Positions 34,051 to 41,341 of a stretch of 64,000 nt of DNA are shown piece by piece; position 1 is the stretch's first letter, and each line of letters starts with the position of its first letter. This DNA is from CAMFLJ01 sp965279255 (lineage in GTDB: Bacteria > Actinomycetota > Acidimicrobiia > Acidimicrobiales > Acidimicrobilacustridaceae): assembly GCA_965279255.1 (NCBI GenBank), contig OZ257146.1:3720001-3784000 (forward strand). The letters are read 5' to 3'. The notes beneath the pieces are model-generated. The model had not been told where the DNA came from, made no database searches, and worked only from the letters and a program-made list of their open reading frames with translations. The translations under genes were made by a program, and so were the position numbers.

Positions 34051-34586
34051 CGCTCCACCGCCTCTCGCAGCTGGGTGAGCGCTCGGCTCACGGTGGACTT
34101 CACGGTGCCGACGGGCATGTCGAGGGCGGCGGCGATCTCCGCCTCCGAGAGGCCCTCGTAGTACCGGAGCACGACGGCGGCCCGTTGCCGCATCGGCAGC
34201 TTGGCCAGGGCGTCGAGCAGCTCGCGGGCGCCGAGGTCGGCGTACGACGCGGTGCGGTCGGGCGAGCGGCCGCGCTCGAGGCGGCGACGGCGCTGCAGGT
34301 CACGGCAGCGGTTCACGACGCAGGTGCGGAGGTAGGCGCCGTGGTCGTCGATGCGGTCCCACCGCTCGTAGACCTTGGCGAAGGCGTCGTGCACGGCCTC
34401 CTGGGCGGGCTCGGCGGAGTCGAGCAGCAGATGGGCGACGCGCAGCATGGGCTCGTACTCCCGTCGGTAGAGCCCTTCGAAGCTGTCGTCGGTGATGCCC
34501 ACGCTGTCTGCCCGCTCCGCCCCCGCCTGGGGTCCGCTGCCCTTCACGTCCCCAACGACGCACGAGTGCCGTTCAGGGTTCCACAC
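34047..34586 (-). CDS. ECF sigma factor (SigE-like, SACE type)
   Basis: 179 residues at the longest start (GTG 34586); a GTG at 34547 is an equally weak alternative, since neither has a good ribosome site. Sigma-2: FEGLYRREYEPMLRVAHLLLDSAEPAQEAVHDAFAKVYERW. Sigma-4: ALAKLPMRQRAAVVLRYYEGLSEAEIAAALDMPVGTVKSTVSRALTQL. This compact form is common in actinobacteria. It is translationally coupled to a downstream membrane protein that probably holds it inactive until an envelope signal arrives. Confidence 0.88.
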   Translation of the reverse strand: MWNPERHSCVVGDVKGSGPQAGAERADSVGITDDSFEGLYRREYEPMLRVAHLLLDSAEPAQEAVHDAFAKVYERWDRIDDHGAYLRTCVVNRCRDLQRRRRLERGRSPDRTASYADLGARELLDALAKLPMRQRAAVVLRYYEGLSEAEIAAALDMPVGTVKSTVSRALTQLREAVER

Positions 34587-34614
34587 GATCTGGGACCGGC
34601 AGAGGGGCGAGGGC

Positions 34615-35175
34615 TCAGAGGGCCGCGGCCCAGGCGTCGACGTAGCGGCGGGCGGCAGCCCGTTGAAGAGCTCGGACGAGCGGCGGGACGGTGGCGGCGA
34701 GCCCGACCGGCCGGCTGTGGGCCGTCACCTCGAGGCGCACCAGGCCCTCGCCGACCACCGTGGCGAGGAACAGCTCCTCGCCCTGCTCGGGGTGACCGGG
34801 CAGCGTGCCGTAGGCGAAGCCGACGCGGTCCGGCTCGTCGACGACGGCCACGATCCGGTCGACGACCAACAGCTCGACGGGCCCGACCGGCACCACGACG
34901 GCGACGGTGGCCCCGAGGCGGGGCGGGCCGGAGGGCAGCACCGTGGCCCGGATGCCGCGGTGCGGCGCCCACCGGTCGAGCGCGGCGGCGGCGCCACGGC
35001 GGTCGCCGGGCACGACCCGCTCGACGTGCAGCGAGGAGACGCCGGTCGGGGGCGGGCCCTCGGACAGCGTCGAACCGATGTGGTCGTAGGTGGGCCGGGA
35101 GGAGGAGAGGTCGGCGACGACCTGCGCGACCTCAGCGGCCGACCGACGCCCGGGCCTGATGCCGGCGATCTCCAT
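34615..35175 (-). CDS. DUF1990 (UPF0548) family protein
   Basis: 186 residues. The pattern RPTYDHIGSTL near the N-terminus, then DRWAPHRGIRATV, and the C-terminal FAYGTLPGHPEQGEELF, is the DUF1990 signature (YGT.p.Hp..GEE.F). Function unknown. ATG 35175 follows GGAGGTG and lies 44 bases inside the end of the YndJ-like gene, so the two are co-translated; Bacillus also links YndJ with this domain. Confidence 0.85.
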   Translation of the reverse strand: MEIAGIRPGRRSAAEVAQVVADLSSSRPTYDHIGSTLSEGPPPTGVSSLHVERVVPGDRRGAAAALDRWAPHRGIRATVLPSGPPRLGATVAVVVPVGPVELLVVDRIVAVVDEPDRVGFAYGTLPGHPEQGEELFLATVVGEGLVRLEVTAHSRPVGLAATVPPLVRALQRAAARRYVDAWAAAL

Positions 35176-36019
35176 CGTCCACCTCCGTGGGTCGCTCGTC
35201 GGGGCGCGCTCGCTCGAGGGCACGGGCGACGAGGCCGGCGCCGATGAAGGCGAGAGCGTTCACGGCACCGTGGGCCGGGACCATGTCGGCGGTCGACAGC
35301 GCGGGCGCGTCGACGTGCTGGGCGGTGGCCCATGCCACGGCGAGCACCATCGGGGCCCACACCGCGAGGCCGGAGACCGCCAGGGCGGTGCGAGTGAGGA
35401 CCGGCCCCGGTCGGGTCGCCGCCCGCAGCTGGAGGGCCGCGGTGGCGAACACGCCGAGGCTCATGAGCACCGCGCCCCCGATCTGGAGAGGCGCCCAGCC
35501 GGTGGTGAACCCGGTGGCCACCACCAGGGGCGCGCCGGCCGTGAGCCCGAGGCCGACCGCGCCGAGGCGCCGCTCACGCCGGGAGCGGGCCCGGGCGAGC
35601 GCGGTGTCGGCCAGGGTGAGCGCACCGACGCCGACGTAGGTGAAGTGCACGGCGGTGAGCTCGACGATCGGCTCGTGGATGCCGAGCGGGCTCACCTGGG
35701 CGCACGAGAGCACGAACCAGGTCGCCGCAACGAGGCCGTAGCCCCCGGCGACGAGGCGGACCACGTCGCCTCGGGACCAGAACAGGAGCGGACCGGCCCG
35801 CCAGGCGTCGCCGACGACCACGGTGATGCCGACGGCTGGCCACACGATCGCGAGGGCCACCGCGCTGAGGGTGCCCGGCTCGGCCGCCGCCGCTCCGGCG
35901 ACCGCGACCGCGGCGATCCACCACCGGTTCCGGTGCCCGAGGCAGGCGGGGAGGACGAGCGCCACGCCGGCGATCACGGCCAGGTCGATCATGGTCCAGG
36001 TGCCCAGGAGTGGTTCCAC
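35132..36019 (-). CDS. YndJ-like integral membrane protein
   Basis: 295 residues with about eight to nine hydrophobic helices and few polar loops; HEPIVELTAVHFTYVGVGALTLADTALA resembles the conserved central part of YndJ proteins, whose function is unknown. GTG start follows TATCGT by six bases (leaderless). It is divergent from a MerR gene with only 60 bases between, so MerR control is likely. Overlap with the DUF1990 gene supports a two-gene operon. Confidence 0.75.
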   Translation of the reverse strand: MEPLLGTWTMIDLAVIAGVALVLPACLGHRNRWWIAAVAVAGAAAAEPGTLSAVALAIVWPAVGITVVVGDAWRAGPLLFWSRGDVVRLVAGGYGLVAATWFVLSCAQVSPLGIHEPIVELTAVHFTYVGVGALTLADTALARARSRRERRLGAVGLGLTAGAPLVVATGFTTGWAPLQIGGAVLMSLGVFATAALQLRAATRPGPVLTRTALAVSGLAVWAPMVLAVAWATAQHVDAPALSTADMVPAHGAVNALAFIGAGLVARALERARPDERPTEVDDGDRRHQARASVGR

Positions 36020-36079
36020 ACCAATACGATAGCAAATGGTCGCACATCATCCACTCGCACATCAGCTAGGGTCGACTCC
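36020..36079. promoter_or_regulatory. divergent promoter with 10-bp direct repeats
   Basis: Holds TATCGT (reverse strand, 36026-36031) for the YndJ-like gene and TAGGGT (36067-36072) for the MerR gene. TCGCACATCA occurs exactly at 36040-36049 and 36055-36064, 15 bases apart, between the two boxes: a likely regulator-binding site. Confidence 0.6.
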
Positions 36080-36829
36080 GTGGAGCCCACCACCGACGAG
36101 ATGCGCCTCGACGAGCTGGCGGCCGCCGCCGGCGTGGCCACCACGACCGTGCGGCTCTACCAGCAGCGAGGCCTGTTGCCCGGTCCCCGGATCGTGGGGC
36201 GAACGGGCTGGTACTCGCCGGACCACCTCGAACGGCTCCGCCTCATCGGACGCCTCCAGGCCCAGGGGTTCTCCCTCGCCGGCATCGGTCGCCTGCTCGA
36301 GGCGGCGGAGCGAGGCGGCGACCTGACCGACATCGTCGGGGCCCGCCAGGAGCTCGACACCGTGCTCGCCATGCCCGAGCCCGTCGTCGTCGAGCCGGTC
36401 GAACTGATCGAGCGGTTCGGGGCGGCCTCGCTGGGCCCGGCGGAGATGGCCCGGGCGGTCGAGCTCGGCCTCGTCGAGGGCACCAGCGACGGCCGCCTCC
36501 GCATCCCCGACCGCCGGTTCCTCGAGATCGGCTCCGAGCTGGTCGCGCTCGGCGTGCCCGCGTCGAAGGTGCTCGACGAGTGGGAGCACCTGAGCCGCAC
36601 CGCCGACGACGTGGCCCGTCGGTTCGTGCAGGTCTTCGAGTCCGACGTCCTCGGCGACGACTGGCGCGACCGGGTCGATCCCGAGCTCGCCGCCCGCACC
36701 GCCGAGACCCTCCCTCGTCTCGTGCAGCTCGCCCACCAGGTGCTCGACGCCGCCCTCGACGCCGCCATCGCCCGGCAGGTCGACCGGAACCTCGGCGACC
36801 TCGGCGCCCACACCGACGCTCCCACCTGA
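36080..36829 (+). CDS. MerR-family transcriptional regulator
   Basis: 249 residues. MerR winged helix at 7-75: MRLDELAAAAGVATTTVRLYQQRGLLPGPRIVGRTGWYSPDHLERL, followed by a coiled-coil segment and a roughly 150-residue C-terminal effector part without metal-binding cysteines, so an organic ligand is likelier than a metal. GTG follows TAGGGT by seven bases; the frame is open for a kilobase upstream but that is antisense shadow. Divergent from the YndJ-DUF1990 operon, its probable target. Two hairpins follow. Confidence 0.85.
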   Translation: MEPTTDEMRLDELAAAAGVATTTVRLYQQRGLLPGPRIVGRTGWYSPDHLERLRLIGRLQAQGFSLAGIGRLLEAAERGGDLTDIVGARQELDTVLAMPEPVVVEPVELIERFGAASLGPAEMARAVELGLVEGTSDGRLRIPDRRFLEIGSELVALGVPASKVLDEWEHLSRTADDVARRFVQVFESDVLGDDWRDRVDPELAARTAETLPRLVQLAHQVLDAALDAAIARQVDRNLGDLGAHTDAPT

Positions 36830-36840
36830 CCCTCCCCCCC

Positions 36841-36951
36841 GAAAGGTGGCTCACGTGGTCCAGCGGGTCGAAGCTGGTGAGCCACCTCTCGACGAGGGAA
36901 CCAAAGGTGGCTCACGTGGTGCGGCCGGTCGCAGCGGGTGAGCCACCTTTC
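36841..36951. terminator. duplicated hairpin terminator region
   Basis: GGTGGCTCAC (36845) pairs with GTGAGCCACC (36877), and a second near-copy AAAGGTGGCTCAC (36903) pairs with GTGAGCCACCTTT (36938). The outermost arms also pair perfectly over 14 bases, so alternative folds exist. It follows the MerR gene by 12 bases. Confidence 0.65.
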
Positions 36952-37060
36952 GGGGGAGGAGGTCAGGGTCGCGTCAGACCCGTTGGAGTCCGTTGACGGG
37001 GATGGTCCGCCTGCTACACAAAGGCGGTCGGGAGAGGCGCGAACGTGCGCAGGAGCGGTG

Positions 37061-37513
37061 ATGGGCGAGGTCGATGGCGAGAGCCGATGGTCGACGCTGA
37101 GCCGGTGGTCGCTGCTTCGGCATGGGCTGCGGGTGGCGCTCGGCGTGCTCGCCCTCATCTGGACGATCGTCACCGTGGCGTGGATCAAGCTCGACCACCC
37201 GCTGAACGCCGCGGTCACCGCGGTGATCGTGCTGGCCGACCTGCTCTGGGTCGTGCGCACCGGGCACGCGGCCACCGGTGCCGAGGCCGACGACGCGTGG
37301 AGCCGCAAGGCGGTTCCGGTCGGCGCCGCCGTGCTGGTCTTCAGCGTCGCCGCGTTGAGCCCCAGCCGCTCGACCAGCCCGGCGGGGGCGATCGTGGGGC
37401 TCTCGTTCGTGTTCTGGTCGTGCCTGTGCCTGGCCGTGTGGCTCACCGGCACGCCGGCCCGGGCCGCCGCCCGACCGGGGCATCCCGCCCGGACGCGCCC
37501 CGGGCGCAGCTGA
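37061..37513 (+). CDS. four-helix membrane protein of unknown function
   Basis: 150 residues: a short polar N-terminus, then TM helices about 27-46, 52-70, 87-105 and 112-132, with a basic Pro/Arg tail. ATG 37061 is preceded by AGGAG at proper spacing; the frame continues upstream through the hairpins without a start signal. No family recognised. A strong inverted repeat overlaps its stop. Confidence 0.6.
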   Translation: MGEVDGESRWSTLSRWSLLRHGLRVALGVLALIWTIVTVAWIKLDHPLNAAVTAVIVLADLLWVVRTGHAATGAEADDAWSRKAVPVGAAVLVFSVAALSPSRSTSPAGAIVGLSFVFWSCLCLAVWLTGTPARAAARPGHPARTRPGRS

Positions 37514-37537
37514 CACGTGGTGCCAACTGCGCCCGGG
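37499..37537. terminator. bidirectional hairpin between convergent genes
   Basis: CCCGGGCGCAG (37499-37509) and CTGCGCCCGGG (37527-37537), 11-bp perfect arms with a 17-base loop, between the four-helix membrane protein and the convergent csbD-like gene. Confidence 0.6.
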
Positions 37538-37547
37538 ATCGACGTTG

Positions 37548-37709
37548 CTACTTGGTGATGTCCTTGATGGCGTCGGCGACCTTGTCGACGCCCTCCTTGA
37601 CCTTGCCCTTGGCCTGATCGGCCTTGCCTTCGTGCTTCAGGCGGTCGTTGTCGGTGAGGTCACCGGCAGCTTCCTTGGCGCGGCCCTTGGCGTCATCCAT
37701 GTTCGGCAT
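37548..37709 (-). CDS. CsbD-like stress-response protein
   Basis: 53 residues, highly charged and helical, with the CsbD pattern DAKGRAKEAAGDLTDN followed by GKADQAKGKVKEGVDK. CsbD proteins are general-stress induced; their activity is unknown. The ATG at 37709 with a purine-rich AGAGGAA upstream is chosen; ATG 37700 is possible. Its lysine-rich composition and lower GC differ from neighbours, as usual for the family. Confidence 0.88.
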   Translation of the reverse strand: MPNMDDAKGRAKEAAGDLTDNDRLKHEGKADQAKGKVKEGVDKVADAIKDITK

Positions 37710-37854
37710 CTGGGGGTTCCTCTCGTTCGGCGGACTCCCTTGCACCTACCCGTGGGAGAGGGCGCACAGACGGGATCGGCGTGGAGTCGTACGCTGCCCG
37801 ACGGGCCGGTCGACGTCTCCGTCGCTCTCTCGCCGTCCCTCGGAGGTCCTTGCC

Positions 37855-38181
37855 ATGACGCTCGTCGACGCCGCCCTCTTCGGTCAGCGCGCCGGACGCT
37901 TCGGCGGTCACCGGCCCCACTGGATGGGCCTCGTGGTCATGTCCCTGCTGGTCGCGCTCGTGATCGCCGCCATCGTGGCGCTGATCGTCTGGATCTCGCG
38001 CACCCGGCATCCGGTCAGCCCCGTCGCGGCCGCCCCGGCGCCCCCGGTCGGAGCCTCGGCCGCCACGGCCGCGGCAGTGGCTCCCTCGACCGATGCTCGG
38101 CGCATCCTCGACGAGCGGCTGGCCCGGGGCGAGATCGACCCCGACGACTACCGCGCCCGGCGCGACGCCCTCGACAGCTGA
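37855..38181 (+). CDS. membrane protein with C-terminal SHOCT domain
   Basis: 108 residues: one membrane helix (about 24-48, MGLVVMSLLVALVIAAIVALIVW), an Ala/Pro linker, then a SHOCT domain (DARRILDERLARGEIDPDDYRARRDAL). SHOCT segments are short oligomerisation or targeting helices found at protein termini. GGAGG precedes the ATG. Partner unknown; probably a stand-alone envelope component. Confidence 0.8.
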   Translation: MTLVDAALFGQRAGRFGGHRPHWMGLVVMSLLVALVIAAIVALIVWISRTRHPVSPVAAAPAPPVGASAATAAAVAPSTDARRILDERLARGEIDPDDYRARRDALDS

Positions 38182-38224
38182 CCCTCGACCGGAGCCACCC
38201 CCTTCCGCCGGTACGGTCCGCCCC

Positions 38225-39043
38225 GTGAGCGACGAGACCGAGCAGCCCGACGCGCCCGACGCGCCCGGGGCCGACGACGAGCGCGCGACCGACGTTGCCG
38301 ACGCGCCCGAACCCGCCGAGCTCACCGGTCGAGGGACAAAGGGCGGGCTCCGGGTCGCCGTGGTCGTGCTGGCCGTGCTCATCGTCGGCGCCGCGGTGGC
38401 GGCCTGGCTGCTCAGTGACGGCGACGACCCCGGGCTCAGCGGACCGGCCGCGGCCGACGCGCTGATCGAGGCCTACACCCGCAACCTCGACGCCACCTTC
38501 GTCGTCGAGGGCGACCTCACCCGCACCCTCGACGACGGCCGCACCCTGAGCTCGGCCTACCTCTCCGTGCAGCGCCCGCCCGACCACCTCCAGCGCTCGC
38601 TCGGCGCCACCTCGGGAGACCTCAACGGCCGCACGGTGAACTGCTCCACCCCTCCGGGCGGCGAGTACACCTGCGCCGCGTCGGGCGAGGCCGTGCCGTG
38701 GGCTGAGCAACGGGCCTCGATCCTCGGTGCCCTCGACAGCTACGTCCGGGGCGACGATCCCGTCTACGACGTGAGCGTCGACGACGCCGACTGCTTCGTG
38801 CTCGTGCGGCGTCGCACCGAGCTCGACGCGACCTACGGCCGGGGCGCCCGGCTGTGCTTCGACCCGACCTACGCGGCCCTGCGCCGGCTCGAGGTCCAGC
38901 GCGACGGCGGGGCCACCGACGTCATGCTCGCCTCCCGGATCACCGATCAGGTCACCGACGCCGACTTCGATCCGCAGGGGGACTCCACCTACGATCCCCA
39001 GGTTCCGGACGACCCCGGGACGGTCCCTCCCACCAGCGCTTAG
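38225..39043 (+). CDS. single-pass membrane-anchored protein, unknown function
   Basis: 272 residues: an acidic Asp/Ala/Pro N-terminal tail (1-35), a membrane helix about 42-64 (LRVAVVVLAVLIVGAAVAAWLL), then an extracytoplasmic domain of about 200 residues with cysteines near 140, 148, 180 and 210 that could form two disulfides. The GTG follows TACGGT by seven bases (leaderless). It resembles lipoprotein-like actinobacterial proteins of the LppX/LprG shape only loosely. A 78-residue membrane-protein gene follows closely. Confidence 0.65.
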   Translation: MSDETEQPDAPDAPGADDERATDVADAPEPAELTGRGTKGGLRVAVVVLAVLIVGAAVAAWLLSDGDDPGLSGPAAADALIEAYTRNLDATFVVEGDLTRTLDDGRTLSSAYLSVQRPPDHLQRSLGATSGDLNGRTVNCSTPPGGEYTCAASGEAVPWAEQRASILGALDSYVRGDDPVYDVSVDDADCFVLVRRRTELDATYGRGARLCFDPTYAALRRLEVQRDGGATDVMLASRITDQVTDADFDPQGDSTYDPQVPDDPGTVPPTSA

Positions 39044-39052
39044 GAGCGAGCT

Positions 39053-39289
39053 GTGATCTTCGGGGAGAGCGGCGACGGTGACATCAACCCGCTCGGCGAC
39101 AACCTGCTGCCCCTTCTGCTGCTCGCCCTCGGTGGCGCGTTGGCCATCGGCACGATCGTCGCGCTCGTGCGCCCACCGAAGAACCCCAAGACGGGCGACC
39201 TCGTGCGCCCGCCGCTGGCCCGCAGCATCGTGATGATCGCCCTCGGGTCGATCGCCGCCATCTGGGGTCTCGCCTCGGTGCTCACCTGA
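39053..39289 (+). CDS. two-helix membrane protein
   Basis: 78 residues with hydrophobic segments about 17-39 and 55-76 joined by a Pro/Lys loop (RPPKNPKTGDLVRPPLARS). GTG start with AGGAG nine bases upstream, directly after the previous stop, so the two genes are probably co-transcribed. No family recognised. Confidence 0.6.
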   Translation: MIFGESGDGDINPLGDNLLPLLLLALGGALAIGTIVALVRPPKNPKTGDLVRPPLARSIVMIALGSIAAIWGLASVLT

Positions 39290-39321
39290 GCCAACAGGCT
39301 CCTCTCCGAACGGCCCTCGCC

Positions 39322-40179
39322 ATGGACCCGACCACCATCTCCGTCCTCACCCTCCAGTGCGCCGACCAGCCCGGCATCGTCGCCGCGGTCGCCAACCTGA
39401 TCGCCGACTCGGGCGGCAACATCGCCAACGCCGACCAGCACACCGACCGCGAGTCGAGCGTGTTCCTCCAGCGCATCGAGATCGACGGCCCCATCGACTG
39501 GCCGGTCTTCGAACGAGGGCTCGCACAGCTGGTCGAGCGCTTCGGCATGCAGTCGGCCCTGCACCGCCCGGGCTCGCGGGCCCGCGTCGCCATCGCCTGC
39601 TCAGGCGAGCTCTACTGCGCCGCCGACCTGCTCAACCGGGTTGAGCTCGGCGAGCTCGACGTCGACGTGGTCGCCCTCGTCTCCGACAAGGAGGCCGCCG
39701 CGCCGCTGGCCGCCCGCCACGACGTGCCGTTCGTGCACGTGGCCGGGGGCCTCGCCGGCGACGAGCGGGCCGCCCAGGAGGCCGCCTTCGCCGCGCAGCT
39801 CACCGACCTCGCCCCCGACCTGGTGGTGCTGGCCCGCTACATGCGCATCCTCCCCGAGGCCATCACCGAGGCGTGGTCGGGCCGGATGATCAACATCCAC
39901 CACTCGTTCCTGCCCGCCTTCCCCGGCGCCCGGCCCTACCACCGGGCCCACCAGCGGGGCGTGAAGCTCATCGGCGCCACCGCCCACTACGTCACCGCCG
40001 AGCTCGACGCGGGGCCGATCATCGCCCAGGGCGTGGCCACGGTGACGCACCGCGACGAGGTCGAGGACCTCGTGCGCAAGGGCCGCGATGTCGAGCGCAA
40101 GACCCTGGCCGACGCCGTGCGCCTCCACCTCGAGCACCGGGTGCTCGTGTGGGACAACCGCACCTGCGTCTTCGCCTGA
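39322..40179 (+). CDS. purU: formyltetrahydrofolate deformylase
   Basis: 285 residues. An N-terminal ACT domain (ISVLTLQCADQPGIVAAVANLIADSGGNI) precedes the formyltransferase-like catalytic half with MINIHHSFLPAFPGARPYHRAHQRGVKLIGATAHYVTAELDAGPIIAQ; the catalytic Asn/His and Asp residues are there. It hydrolyses 10-formyl-THF to formate and THF, balancing one-carbon pools. A 9-base direct repeat (GGCTGATTC, nearly three copies) follows at 40188-40211. Confidence 0.95.
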   Translation: MDPTTISVLTLQCADQPGIVAAVANLIADSGGNIANADQHTDRESSVFLQRIEIDGPIDWPVFERGLAQLVERFGMQSALHRPGSRARVAIACSGELYCAADLLNRVELGELDVDVVALVSDKEAAAPLAARHDVPFVHVAGGLAGDERAAQEAAFAAQLTDLAPDLVVLARYMRILPEAITEAWSGRMINIHHSFLPAFPGARPYHRAHQRGVKLIGATAHYVTAELDAGPIIAQGVATVTHRDEVEDLVRKGRDVERKTLADAVRLHLEHRVLVWDNRTCVFA

Positions 40180-40245
40180 GCGCCGCCGGCTGATTCGGCT
40201 GATTCGGCTGACGTCGGCGGGGCGGCTGTGACCGCCGGACGGTCG

Positions 40246-40770
40246 TCAGTCGAGTGGGTTGCCGTCGGCGTCGCGGCCGGCGAGGGTGCGCAGGAGCCCG
40301 ACGAGGTCGTCTCGGTCGCCGGCGGGCCCGAAGAACACCTTGTCGAGCGCGTCGACCGCGTCGAGGGCCCGGGCCGCGGCGGCCCGCCCCTCGGTCGTCA
40401 CGGTGAGGCGCTTGATGCGGGCGTCGGACGGGTCGGGATGGCGTTCGACCAGCCCAGACGCCTCGAGGGACCGCAGCACCTGCGAGGTCATCATGGCGTC
40501 GGTGCCGGCGTGCTCGGCGAGCTCGCGCTGGCTGGGCGGGCCGGTGCGGTCCTCGAGGAACCAGGCGCTGGCGAGCAGCACGAACTGCACGTGGGTGAGC
40601 CCGGTGGGCTTGAGGGCCACGCCGACCATGCGCTGCCAACGGAGGGTGGCGTGCCACAACAGGAAGCCCGGCTTCTCCCAGGCGGAGCGGTCGGGGTGCT
40701 CGGCCGCGGCGGCAGCGGTCGTGCGGGTGGTGGTGCCGGCCTTGGTCGAGGGCTTCCCGGCCCGGGTCAT
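40246..40770 (-). CDS. MarR-family transcriptional regulator
   Basis: 174 residues. MarR winged helix: GLTHVQFVLLASAWFLE, then SQRELAEHAGTDAMMTSQVLRSLEASGLVERHPDPSDARIKRLTVTTEGR (the DxR-x-K wing signature). A basic, Thr/Ala-rich 20-residue N-terminal extension precedes it. ATG 40770 is taken because the longer frame upstream is antisense shadow of the molybdenum-hydroxylase gene. It is divergent from that operon; the region between carries a dyad, and its core recurs at the Rieske gene promoter. A phenolic or aromatic acid effector would be typical. Confidence 0.88.
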   Translation of the reverse strand: MTRAGKPSTKAGTTTRTTAAAAAEHPDRSAWEKPGFLLWHATLRWQRMVGVALKPTGLTHVQFVLLASAWFLEDRTGPPSQRELAEHAGTDAMMTSQVLRSLEASGLVERHPDPSDARIKRLTVTTEGRAAAARALDAVDALDKVFFGPAGDRDDLVGLLRTLAGRDADGNPLD

Positions 40771-40784
40771 CGGCGCCCGTTCGG

Positions 40785-40808
40785 CATATAGTCTGTGCGC
40801 ATATGATC
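40785..40808. promoter_or_regulatory. MarR operator/promoter between marR and hydroxylase genes
   Basis: CATAT-N11-ATATG forms an imperfect dyad here. Read rightward, TCTGTGCGCATATGAT (40792-40807) ends in a TATGAT -10 box for the hydroxylase operon. The same 16-mer with one change stands before the Rieske gene at 44767-44782. Confidence 0.65.
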
Positions 40809-40864
40809 TTCCCTCGAGCCGGAGCCGGCACCGCACGAGGAGCTCTCGCGAGGAGTCGGCAGCG

Positions 40865-41341
40865 ATGCTAGGGGAGGTGTCGCTGACGGTGGACGGACAC
40901 CTCGTCGCCCTCGCCCCCGAGCTGGGCGACAGCCTGTTGCGGGCGTTGCGCGACGTCGGGAGCACCCAGGTCACGGGCGCCTGCGAGCAGGGCGAGTGCG
41001 GGTCGTGCTCGGTGGTGCTCGACGGCCGGCTGGTGGCCTCGTGCCTCGTGGCCGCGGTCGTGTGCGACGGCGCCGACGTGCGCACCGCGCCGGGCCTGCT
41101 CGGCGACGACCTGGCCGAGGCGCTCGCCCGCCACGGCGCGGTGCAGTGCGGTTTCTGCACGCCGGGCATCGTGGTGGCGGCCGAGGCCACCATCGCCGCC
41201 GCGCTCGACGAGGGCCGTGCCCTGCCGCCGTCCGCCGTGCGCGAGGCACTGGCCGGGAACCTGTGCCGCTGCACCGGCTACGAGGGCATCGTCGCCGCCG
41301 TGGTCGAGGTGGCGGCGGCGCGGTCGGGCGGCTCGACGTGA
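40865..41341 (+). CDS. molybdenum hydroxylase, [2Fe-2S] small subunit
   Basis: 158 residues. Plant-type ferredoxin domain with C-x4-C-x2-C (CEQGECGSC) plus a later Cys, then the four-helix [2Fe-2S] domain with CGFCTPG and CRCTGYEGI. This is the CoxS/XdhC/IorA-type electron-transfer subunit of xanthine-dehydrogenase-family enzymes. ATG 40865 with AGGAG ten bases upstream. Its TGA overlaps the GTG of the large subunit (GTGA). Confidence 0.92.
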   Translation: MLGEVSLTVDGHLVALAPELGDSLLRALRDVGSTQVTGACEQGECGSCSVVLDGRLVASCLVAAVVCDGADVRTAPGLLGDDLAEALARHGAVQCGFCTPGIVVAAEATIAAALDEGRALPPSAVREALAGNLCRCTGYEGIVAAVVEVAAARSGGST

